NCBI GenBank assembly: GCA_025526935.1
Contig: JAHLKD010000116.1
Span: forward strand, 1 to 64,000
Reading direction: 5' to 3'
Length of the DNA: 64,000 nucleotides
DNA from: Cladochytrium replicatum
Lineage: Eukaryota; Chytridiomycota; Chytridiomycetes; Cladochytriales; Cladochytriaceae
Part shown: in pieces, positions 1-9,127 of the stretch
Numbering within the stretch: the first letter of the stretch is position 1
Layout: every line of letters starts with the position of its first letter
Notes under the pieces: generated by a model
Database searches by the model: none
The model's input: only the letters and a program-made list of their open reading frames with translations
What the model was told of the DNA's origin: nothing
Program-made: the position numbers and the translations under genes

Positions 1-129
1 TAACTAACCCTAACTAACCCTAACTAACCCTAACTAACCCTAACTAACCCTAACCCTAACTAACCCTAACTAACCCTAACTAACCCTAACTAACCCTAAC
101 TAACCCTAACTAACCCTAACTAACCCTAA
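1..129. repeat. Telomere, 10-nt variant repeat
   Basis: The sequence is a tandem array of TAACTAACCC, i.e. TTAGTTAGGG on the G-rich strand. It is an alternation of TTAG and TTAGGG rather than pure TTAGGG. One shortened unit (plain CCCTAA spacing) occurs near base 50-56. The array starts at base 1 and ends at the junction with 28S rDNA near base 130, so this is the left chromosome end with the C-rich strand shown 5'->3'. Confidence 0.95.
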
Positions 130-592
130 ATCCAGACGGTCGATGTTGCACCTTGCGGTTCACACCAGTTTCACTTTCATTACGCGCAGGGGTTTGACAC
201 CCATACACTCGCATATACGTTAGACTCCTTGGTCCGTGTTTCAAGACGGGTGGTTTGAGACCATTTCGTCAGCATCCTAGACGCGTGGAGATAGCGGGGA
301 TCACACTTCCTTGCTAGCAATCTGCATGCAGTTTGCAAGTAGGTTACGTGAACCCACCAACCCCGTATCGCGCCGCGGCCCTCAGTCCAACAAGGGGTAG
401 AAACCAGAGCTATAACACCCGAAGGCTACCTTCCCTAGTCTTTTTCCCCCTCCTCAAACTGACGCTGACCTGCATCTAGCGAATTGCACCCCTCGTTAGA
501 GAGGCTGAATTCCAGACGCAAGACTGGTTTCAAGCCGTTCCCTTCTGACAATTTCACGTACTGTTTAACTCTCTTTTCAAAGTTCTTTTCAT

Positions 593-626
<34 letters not shown>

Positions 627-950
627 TCACTAGTATTTAGCTTTAGATGGTATTTACCACCCATTTAGGGCTGCAATCCCAAACAACCCGACTCTTAGAA
701 AACGTATCACATAGGAGCAGAGCTGGACCACAGACGGGATTCTCACCCTCTATGATGTACCTTTCCAGGTAACTTGTGCCCAGCCTACCCCCGAAAACGT
801 TTCTATCAACTACAATTCGCCCGTTAGGGAGATTTCAAATTTGAGCTCTTCCCGCTTCACTCGCCGTTACTAGGGGAATCCTTGTTAGTTTCTTTTCCTC
901 GGCTTATTAATATGCTTAAGTTCAGCGGGTCTTCTTGCCTGATTTGAGAC
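130..950 (-). rRNA. 28S (LSU) rRNA, 5' part only, truncated by telomere
   Basis: On the minus strand this reads as the conserved start of nuclear LSU rRNA through the D1/D2 region. The reverse complement holds the universal landmarks: the 'GCATAT(t)AATAAGC(c)GAGGAAAAG' region near 892-915 and 'CCGTCTTGAAACACGGACC' near 231-249. Only about 820 nt of the 5' end remain. The distal end runs straight into telomere repeats at about base 130, so this copy cannot give a full rRNA. Transcription would point toward the telomere. Confidence 0.93.
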
Positions 951-1295
951 CAAGTAGTTTTACGGTCAAAGCATAGAGTCCTAAGGTCGCTAGCGAGTTT
1001 CGCTAGAACACAAAGGTTCACAAGTCTACAATCTGAATCCCCGCATAGGAATGTGCCTATGGCCCCATTAGAACGAGTGCGTTGGTGAGACTAAGAGATA
1101 GAAGGGCAAACCCTCACTAAACGATAGTCTCTGCACAACGTCAAGGCCACAAAGCTCCTTTGACAAGGCAGCGTAGATACTATGTTTAAAGACACTAGCC
1201 TCCAGTAAAAGAAGCTAGAAGTCTCATATCCCTAACACCCCCTCATCCACAAACTCCATAGAGAAGCTTGAGACCAAGGAGGTCAGGACGTTTCC
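951..1295 (-). other. ITS2 spacer
   Basis: This segment lies between the 3' end of 5.8S and the 5' end of 28S and shows no conserved rRNA motif. Its boundaries are set by the neighbouring conserved sequences and are accurate to perhaps 10 nt. Confidence 0.8.
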
Positions 1296-1452
1296 GTTGA
1301 TACTCAAACAGGCATACTTCCTGGGATACCAAGAAGTGCAAGATGCGTTCAAAGATTCGATGATTCGCGGAGATCTGCAATTCACATTACGTATCGCATT
1401 TCGCTGCGTTCTTCATCGTTGCGAGAGCCAAGAGATCCGTTGTCAGAAGTTG
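1296..1452 (-). rRNA. 5.8S rRNA
   Basis: The reverse complement contains the universal 5.8S core: 'GATGAAGAACGCAGCGAAAT', then 'GAATTGCAGA' and 'GAATCATCGAATCTTTGAAC'. It ends with the 'GCCTGTTTGAGTATC' type 3' end. The length is about 157 nt, as usual for fungi. It appears complete, but it belongs to a truncated rDNA unit. Confidence 0.93.
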
Positions 1453-1550
1453 TAATAGATTTGTAAAGCTTTCGCTTATACAGGTTTATTAAACAAGTTG
1501 TGTAACAATAGCAAGAAAAACATAGTATCGGCTAGCCCTCAAGAACTCCC
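1453..1550 (-). other. ITS1 remnant
   Basis: A short stretch upstream of 5.8S is presumably the 3' part of ITS1. No 18S sequence follows. The sequence passes, at an unresolved point between about 1500 and 1615, into the truncated helicase locus. Confidence 0.5.
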
Positions 1551-1616
1551 CGCTGTAAGGCAAAGAGCTCCAGACCATCCCTCCACGCTCGAATGGGGCC
1601 CGCGGGTACACGCTCC

Positions 1617-4600
1617 TTAAGGAACTACATACCTGCCCGGATGACCAGCTATTGCGTTCAGCTTGTTCTTGTGGGCTTTCACTTCACTCCACAGGTAACA
1701 AGGAATCCGTAGCTCTTCCAGTCGCTTTCTGATCTCCGCTGCAACAGCTCGTAGGGGAGATATCAGCACATGCAGAACTGCTGTGTTCAACGCTGCCAGG
1801 ATGGCCGGTACCACGGTCTTTCCAGACCCAGTTGGTGACACCAGTAGAGTATGTTTTTCACTCTTGCAGATGGCCTCTCTGATGGAATCTGATCTGAAGT
1901 GTGCATATCGGTTTCCAGTGAAAGTACGAAGTAGCTCCGTGGCTTGCAGAACAGTATTTGCCCTTGCTGCATCCTCCCCACTCGCTAGGAAATCTTCACA
2001 GAATGTGGCATGGACATTCACCGTCTCCAACACCTCCGACACAGTCAGGGTCCCCAACACAGTCTCCGTCTCTGATACCTTTGCCGTATCTCTTACTGTC
2101 TCAGATACATTGGACCTGTCCCCTGATCGGAGAACTGCCTCTGGAGATGTCACTGCTGGGACCAGTTGCTCGTGTTCCTGATCTGCTATCCCGCAACGTT
2201 GGAACCAGTGCTCACATATCCTCGGCCGCTCTGCTGCAACTACATCCAGAAGCTGAGGGATGCTTGAACCTGTTCGGTTGTAGATTGCCTCTGCTGTGTG
2301 TGACGAATGGCCCTCTCCAAGGTTTGCCATGTCCCCTTTCCTTAGCAACGTGCTTACTTGTGCAGGCATTAGTCGGGAGTCAATCTGGGAAAAGTTGCTC
2401 GCAAATCTACGGTACTCGGCATATGTCACGCGCACCCCAAGAATGCTCTGGAAAGTCTCTATGAGGGTAGTAGACAAATCTGAACATTCCAATGTCCCGT
2501 TCTTTCCCAGGAACAAGGATCGCCTACATTCTTCGGGGAATGTCTTTTTCTGCACCCACTTGAATGTACTGAACAGCAACCTCCGCACTATAAAGATGTG
2601 GAAGATGAGCAGCCTCTCCAGTGACCTTGGAACAAAGCGCGGAACCACTGTCCGCTCCTCCTTTATCTGTTCTGTCTTGCACCGGTAGCTCACCAGCACC
2701 AGACGATCATTCTTATGATAAACAGAGCGAGGAACTGCAGAAGAATTGACTGCATTCTGAGCAACTAGGTCCGTGAGACGAGGCGGGGCTCCACATCCAA
2801 GCAGAACCGCTGCTGCAATCTTCTTGTTCCATTCCAGCAGCTGTCCATGCTGCTGCCAGAGATCATGGTGATCCGTCACTGGCCCAATATTTCTAACCCA
2901 GGATGCCAATATGCCTCCCAAAGCTGGCTGCAGGTGCGTACTGGAGAGAGTTGTGTGTTGCGCCCACTCATTGTCTGACGCTGTCTCACATGTAACATCG
3001 GGAGCATTTTCTATGAGCCACGATAGAGTTAACCATGTCTCTTGATCTGGCTGGAGAGGATAAGCGATCTTCTTCATGAGTAGACTGAGGTCCCTGATTA
3101 AGGTACTGTAGCATGCCCTATGGTGGTCATGTTGAAGTATGTATCCTTCGCCAGCAGGTACGCACATGCCTGGGAGTCAAACTGCATGCGATTGGTGGCA
3201 ATTGTCTGGCTGGCAACCTTTTTGATCCAAGCTAACGTTACCCCGATCCTCCCTGACATTGTGTGCCTATTGAAGCGAGAGGTAAAGTGTCCAATCTGCA
3301 TTAAACGTTCTGGCTCCACACTTCCAGTTACTTTGCAATCCTGCCAAAACCGGTGCAGACCTGTGACATACGCCCATCTGAGTAATGCAGCTCCGGTTCT
3401 GGACACGCTGTTGGCAGGTCTCCAGGCCCCCAGCACATCTCTCGAATCAATCACCCACCAGGTGAAAAGGGGATTGTTGAACACCTTTTCGGGGATGGTT
3501 GATATGACAGTTTCTGCTTGGAAGAGAGACTCTGTAACAGCAAGCAGAGCTGCAAAAAGTTCTTCTTCTGTCTCTGCCGCAGATCCAACAGGGAGAAGAT
3601 GTGTTGGCCCCACCGGACTTTCCTGATCCTCGTCGCCTGACTCACTGGAGCTTTCTTCAGAGTCCACCTCGTCCTCATGATTGGTGTCGCCAGACAGCAG
3701 CTGTGCCACGTCTAGCCCCTGATCCCCTACTGGATCAAACAGTGGTATTCCTGTTGGTTCTTCAGGTCCAGAGTTTCCAACCTTCTGCTTCAACATTCTT
3801 GCAAACTGCTCCAAAGATGCTCCCAATGAGCTGCTGATCTGCACAAAGGGTGTCTCTATAATGCGCTTCCACACCAAGATCGTCAGCCACAGAACACAGG
3901 TCCATGTCTGTGCATAGCGTGAAAGTGTTGCGTCCCGAAGCTGTCGGAATTTCTGCTTCTCGTTGACTTGCTACTCCTGATCAAACCTGGGCTTCATGAT
4001 TTCCTGCCTGACCATGAAGGGCATTCGCATGATCCGTGATTGCAGTGCCTTGTGGTAGGCAACCATAGTCTTCCCCAGCTCCTTGCGGTTGAACCCCAGG
4101 CCAATGTCCTGGTTTTGTTCCCCAACAATATCTTTCCACGTGATGCGCTCGTTGATCTTTTGGCCGCTCCTGTGCCTAGGATCCACATGGTGAAAGTCGC
4201 AACCAAGAATCCAGGGAGGAAGCTCTTCAGATAGCTTCAAGGCAGGGACAGAGGTGAATGCGTCAGCAAGCAGCAACTGCAGGCTTGCCTTCTGCATTTC
4301 AGTGAGCTGCAAGGATGGATCAGGGGAATAGGGTCCCAGAGGAGCCATTTGCACGACCCAGTAACCGTGAAGTCCATAGTACGATAGTACGGCATGACAA
4401 TACTCTGGACTTTGACCTGCTTTGGAGAGGTACCTCTTGCTGCCGGATTGGACTTGCAACAATGCTTTTGAAAGGTAGATAAGGTGCCACACACATAGCC
4501 GCAGCCTCGGCACTGAAAACCATCCTGTACACAGACTCCTGGGATTGGGGTAAATGAGGCAAGCTTGTTGTTGTCTCTGTCTATACGCTCCAGAATGACC

Positions 4601-5297
4601 TTGTTGTTCCACAGCGGTGTAAGCTGGTTAACCACGTTTAGATTCAAAAAGTGCTCTTGAAGCAATCAGGCGGGTGCTCCTGTCGACCTGACTGTGGTAC
4701 TTTTGGACATGGGCCCTGCATGAAGACGCGTCTACGAGAATGCCACAGCTGATACAAACCAGCACACCAAACTCTTCTGCTATGAAGAAATCCAAGGCTA
4801 TGCCTGGAGGATAGGAAATGATAGAGGTGAGATGCTTTCAGCAGTCCTGATGAAGGAAGCTTACGCCTAAGGTTTCCTGTAGCTATGGCGCTCTGAATCA
4901 GAGGGTTGTTCACAGGGTTCTCATTGTGAAGGGGTGCTACACGTACGTTGGCGAGGTCCTCTTCGTAACTGTCATTGTTGAGGCTGTTCTTATCTCTCTT
5001 GACAGTGCCTTGCAGAATGCGAAGAACCATGTCAACCCCTTCTTGGCCAGCAGCCGGGAGGCCCGCAACCTCGAACGCGTCGCGTAGGAACTCCTCTGTA
5101 TGAACTCTAGGATTGGTGCCCAACCCTTCCTTGGCGGGATGGGAAGCTCGACAATGCTTCCTCAAAGCATCTCTCTCCTTGTATTCCCTGTGGTCCTTGC
5201 CAGTGCAAAGCGTGCACACGAGCATGCCATCTTCCCTGGTGATCCACTCCATCCTGGGTTCCTTGATGCGGTTGCTCAGCTGATCTAACATGGACAT
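1617..5297 (-). pseudogene. Telomere-linked RecQ-like helicase with OrsD-type N-terminus, truncated and frame-broken
   Basis: Read from 5297 leftward, coding segments lie in different frames. The first (5297-4644) has a C2H2-like finger (CTLCTGKDHREY...HC). A frame change follows; in the new frame a second C-x2-C finger ('GVLVCISCGILVD', about 4740-4790) appears, and a third ('GFQCRGCGYVCG') near 4510. Paired fingers like these are typical of the OrsD/DUF3505 domain on fungal telomeric helicases. The acidic middle (3877-3098) leads into a segment with 'GHSSHTAEAIYNR' and a Walker A 'SPTGSGKT' plus motif Ia-like 'LISPLRAVAAEI'. The gene stops right after this exon at a GTATGT donor-like site (about 1632), with rDNA beyond, so the DEAH box and the rest of the helicase are absent. 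A 1-nt deletion near 3110 breaks the frame relative to the copy at 15.4 kb. It is probably nonfunctional. Confidence 0.8.
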
Positions 5298-5365
5298 GAT
5301 CGAGATTGGCCCGGCTACTCAAAAAAGATGAGCCCTTTAGTGAGAAAGGTCGAGATTGGGTATGT

Positions 5366-5680
5366 TCACATGTAGTGAGAAGCTCACCAGGGGCAGATTT
5401 AGGAGTGGTTTCAGTGATACCTGGTTGAACAAACTCATTGCAGTCCATTGCAGAAACATCACTGCTGCTAGATTGCATCTAACGGTAGGACCATGAGCGC
5501 CTAGTGTATACTGTACCGTGTGAGAGCATACTTCAGATTGTTGACTAGCTTTGACGAGAGTGGAAGTTGCACTAATAGCAGCGGTAGAAGCTGTGGTATG
5601 GCCGGAGAGGAAGTTGAGATCCACTATCTATAGCAGGAAGACCCTGTGGCCAGGTCTTGCCCTGATAACCCCCGGCGTGG
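5366..5680. repeat. Upstream module repeated at 15.6 kb (direct) and 17.2-17.4 kb (inverted)
   Basis: Bases about 5369-5468 match 15601-15702 in the same orientation with scattered mismatches. Bases about 5478-5680 match 17172-17365 in inverted orientation. This is the 5' flank of the helicase relic and seems to be part of the same subtelomeric repeat unit. The stretch 5681-5906 holds no convincing gene. Confidence 0.75.
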
Positions 5681-5906
5681 CAGAGAAGCTTGTTATCAAG
5701 GTGTATGGTTGGTGGAGATTTTGGACAAACAAATACAAAGAATCAGTTCTCTAAACCAGTAGCATGCTCTAGCCCACGAAATCAAAGGAGTCTCTCCCAA
5801 TAGCATCATCGCCTAACCCATGAAATGAAAAGACTTAGTGAAAAATCCACCTACAAGAGAGATTGAGATAGCACGAATTACAGTTGAAGCAGAATAAATT
5901 GCATCT

Positions 5907-6104
5907 GGAATGTCCGTCCATGGTTAATAAAAATGGGTTGGACGGTCCATCCGCGCCTAATAAAAACGCGTTGGACGGTCCGTCCGTGGCTAATAAAAAC
6001 GCGTTGGACGGTCCGTCCGTGGCTGATAAATTCGAGGTGGACGGTCCGTCCGCATTTAATAAATTCGCGTCGGACGGTCCGTCCGAATGTTATTAACATT
6101 CCGG
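5907..6104. repeat. 33-bp palindromic minisatellite, six units
   Basis: Units start at 5907, 5940, 5973, 6006, 6039 and 6072, exactly 33 bp apart. Each begins with GGACGGTCCGTCC or a variant, an inverted repeat with 6-bp arms around a central T, followed by an AT-rich 20-bp spacer. Because 33 is a multiple of three, several frames stay open through the array, giving false ORFs. A decayed inverted counterpart lies at 17.09-17.17 kb. Confidence 0.9.
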
Positions 6105-6641
6105 CTTGGAATAACTGTTAGAGAACTCCCGGAAGTCTCTGGTCCATCAATTACTTCGTAGTGTGTTGTTAAATTAACTGATATTAGTCTTGTAATTTTC
6201 ATAATCCAACAAATAGATGCCTTTGATACATTGTACGAATATCAATACTAGTTAGATCGTTTACTCCACAGTAAAGATCTAATATATCGACAACGTTGTT
6301 GTTAACCTAGTGACTGGAGTAGCTAAGTCCAGCGTTAGATATTTAACATGAGTTCTTAAAGTGACTGTATCTATTATGTACATATAGCTGATACAGTAGA
6401 TGATAATCAACATAAATGGGATGGAAAATCTGGTTCCACCAAACCCACTAACCAACGCAATTCGTGGATTCGGAGCTCTTGACAAGCGAAAATGATGCTG
6501 CCCACGGTAGTTTCAATCATTCATAGGCCAATGTTTTTAAACATTGACTTTTCACAAGTACAATTGTTAACTTCTTCACTCAAAACACAAAACAAAAAAA
6601 AGCACTCAAAAGGTTTCATGAGAATCAAAACTAACAAATTC
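6105..6641. other. No recognisable gene
   Basis: AT-rich sequence between the minisatellite and the 3' end of the minus-strand membrane glycoprotein gene. It presumably includes that gene's 3' UTR. No motif or repeat was seen. Confidence 0.6.
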
Positions 6642-8969
6642 TTAAACATGAGTCGGAGTAACTACCAAATGCATTTGTGGGGGTATAGGCTTCTTGAACC
6701 AAGAAATGTCCACGACTTCCGGTTGGGTTGTCTTCTGAACAAATTGTAACATCAAAGCTTCGGCAGACTCGACCCACTCATGATAACTTTCTGATGCAGA
6801 GTTGATGGCTTCCGGCGGGTAGATCGGATCACCTTTAGTAAATGAAACATATGCGCTGAGGCCAGAAATTGCTCTCATTTTTCTCCACCCATTCCGTAGC
6901 ATTGGTTGTGCTCCAATCAATATTGCGATGTACGCTCCAAACAGAGGTAGAACAGTGAATGCGATGATCCCTGTCAAGACTGGCCGATCAATGCAGGTCC
7001 AAAGATTTTTGTCATCGACCAAGGTAACGTTGAGTGCAACAGAAGTATCCCGGAATGGTGATATTCCGAGAGATGTTACAAATGAAGAGGCAACGGAACC
7101 ACTTATGAGATCTGCTAGGGCCAGTGTCACCTTTTCAAACTCGTTCGGCATCTCGGAATCGTCCACCAACCCATTTCCATCGGAACCAAGATAGAAGAAT
7201 GAACGCGGGATAATTTGATATAAAAATGAAGCGGATGGTGGTTGATATTGCACGGTTGAAAACGTGTTGGAACTGTAGTCACTCTGATAAATGGGATGAA
7301 AATTCTTCTGCGTACTAAGAACAGCACCGGGCGGCAGCGATGTGATAGGTGGTGCGGAGTCAGTCAAATTCATGTCAAAAAGCGGTACATATTGGAAATA
7401 ATATCCCTCGATCACAGCGTATTGAGTACTCACTCTATACGATAAGTAAGAGGGTACAGCTGTTACAGAATCCCATCGGATATTAGCGTTTGAGCCGCGA
7501 GATAGCTTTCCTTTCTGAATGCCGACGGAAAGACGTGCCGCACATATGAATTGATAAGCTCTTGGATAAAAGCTTGGTAGCGGTGGTACAATTGAATTGA
7601 ATGCTTTTCGTACGATGGTCACAAAGTAGCACGTTCGATAATCATCAAAAAGCAATGGACTGCTGGCTGAACCCGAGAATCGATTACAATCCCTTAGAAC
7701 ATCCATCACTGTTGGGTCAATATTTGCCGATAATGGATAATTGAAAACTAATTTGTTCGTCCGATCGCTGCTGTAAGATCTGTTGAAAACATTAATAAAG
7801 TCGTCACGGGTAAACTTTGGAGTCGGACTTACGTAAAGCTTGAGCTATTGGACATCCATTCGTCGAACTGATTTAAACTCCAATTACCGTTTGAGAGTGT
7901 CGAGTTTCGGTATCGATTCGCTGTAGCTCTAAGAGGTTCGAAGAATTCAGGATCTCCTGCGAACAACAGGAGTTGATCATCGAAATCTTTGGTGACCACC
8001 AGGGTTGGGCGTAGTCCTTGATCTGCCGCAGCGACGCCTGTGTACACACAGCCAGTCTCTGTACGATAGATTGTTTTTTCGACTTCTCCGCTCTGCCAGG
8101 CGTTTGATGTTATTGGAACTCCCGTCACAACGTCTGTAGTTCCCGGTTGGTCCGCTACACGGAACCACGCCAAACCTTGCTTGGATGTGCCTTCGCTGAT
8201 TCGACGTGGCGAACCCAAGCTCATTGAATATTCGCGAATATTGCCATCTTTGCTCTTGAAGGAGGAAAGGTCGTAGTAGTAGTTTAACGGCATGATTTCA
8301 AGCGAACCATGAGTTGTAGAGAGTGTTTGGTTGTCCTGCTCTGACAATTCTGACGGGGAGAACGTAAAGTTGTAACCATGCTCGCAACCAATGAACCAGA
8401 CGGTATCGTTGAATCCATTTACATAAGAGACGTTGGAGAATGCATCGCAACCGTAGAATGTGTAGTTTACAGAGCGGAATCCACTACATCCTGTGAGCGA
8501 ATCACGGCAAAGTCCCTCACTCTGCGACTGCTCTATTGCGCCATTCAATTGCACGGTTCGAGGTGAGGATGAGCATGCTCCGAATTCTGTGAGACCACCA
8601 TCGAAAAGCAGTGAAAGCAAAATCGGGGCGAAGATCGGTCCGGCAATGAGAATGGTCCGTATGATGGTTGCCTTAAAAGCTGGGTCGGCCTCCTTGCGAC
8701 GCGAAAAGAGCTTTGCGAAGTACATTAAAAATGACGACACTGTGGTTGACGATCCGACCACTCGGTTATAAATATCATAGTCTCCTCCGGAACCCTCAAG
8801 CGGCACGGTTTTCAAGATGGCCAGGATGAGCGCCTGTTATGTAAAGTCCGTAAAAGCATCGAAAAGTTTTGATTGGTAAACCCACTCGTTCAGTGACCAA
8901 AGTCAACAGCGTGCCGATTAGGCGCCAGAAGGTGGTGGCATATGCGATTGCGAGCTTGAGAGCCACCAT
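6642..8969 (-). CDS. Membrane glycoprotein of unknown function, paralogue of the 9.1-11.5 kb gene
   Basis: Exons by splice signals and frame: 8969..8886, 8833..7833 and 7779..6642, giving 740 aa. Exon 1 (starting MVALKLAIAYATTFWRL) has a hydrophobic segment. A second lies near residue 75-95 (RTILIAGPIFAPILLSLLF), and a third near the C-terminus (VLTGIIAFTVLPLFGAYIAI). Between them is a long, Asn-glycosylation-rich, Cys-containing ectodomain with many N-x-S/T sites. The same plan, with blocks such as 'KQGLAWFRV...VVTGVPI' against 'GKGLAWYQN...VVGVPV' and 'YRTETGCVYTG' against 'YRSSVGCAWTG', is present in the neighbour, so the two are divergent paralogues. I recognise no known family. A cell-surface or secretory-pathway location is inferred from topology. 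Confidence 0.8.
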
Positions 8970-9127
8970 TTGGAATGGGATTGTTCAGGTGGGGGCACTG
9001 CAAATGTGGAAGTGGTGGTTGATTTAGTGTGTTTGCGGTAAAAAATTTATAAATTCTGGCGGCACGGTCGATGCAGGGATTATTTCTCATCTAATCTTTT
9101 ATTTGGCACAGCACATCCCAATCTAAC
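8970..9127. promoter_or_regulatory. Shared bidirectional promoter region of the paralogous pair
   Basis: Only 158 bp separate the two start codons of the head-to-head glycoprotein genes. An AT-rich, TATA-like stretch (AAAAATTTATAAATTC) lies at about 9041-9056. Co-regulation is inferred from the arrangement alone. Confidence 0.5.

Noticed and set aside
1783-2688. Long plus-strand frames over the helicase region
   Set aside because: They are antisense shadows of the minus-strand helicase relic, with no start context or motifs.
5907-6104. Regular 33-bp repeats resembling a CRISPR array
   Set aside because: Units are contiguous 33-mers with no unique spacers; the genome is eukaryotic and no cas genes are near. 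It is a minisatellite.
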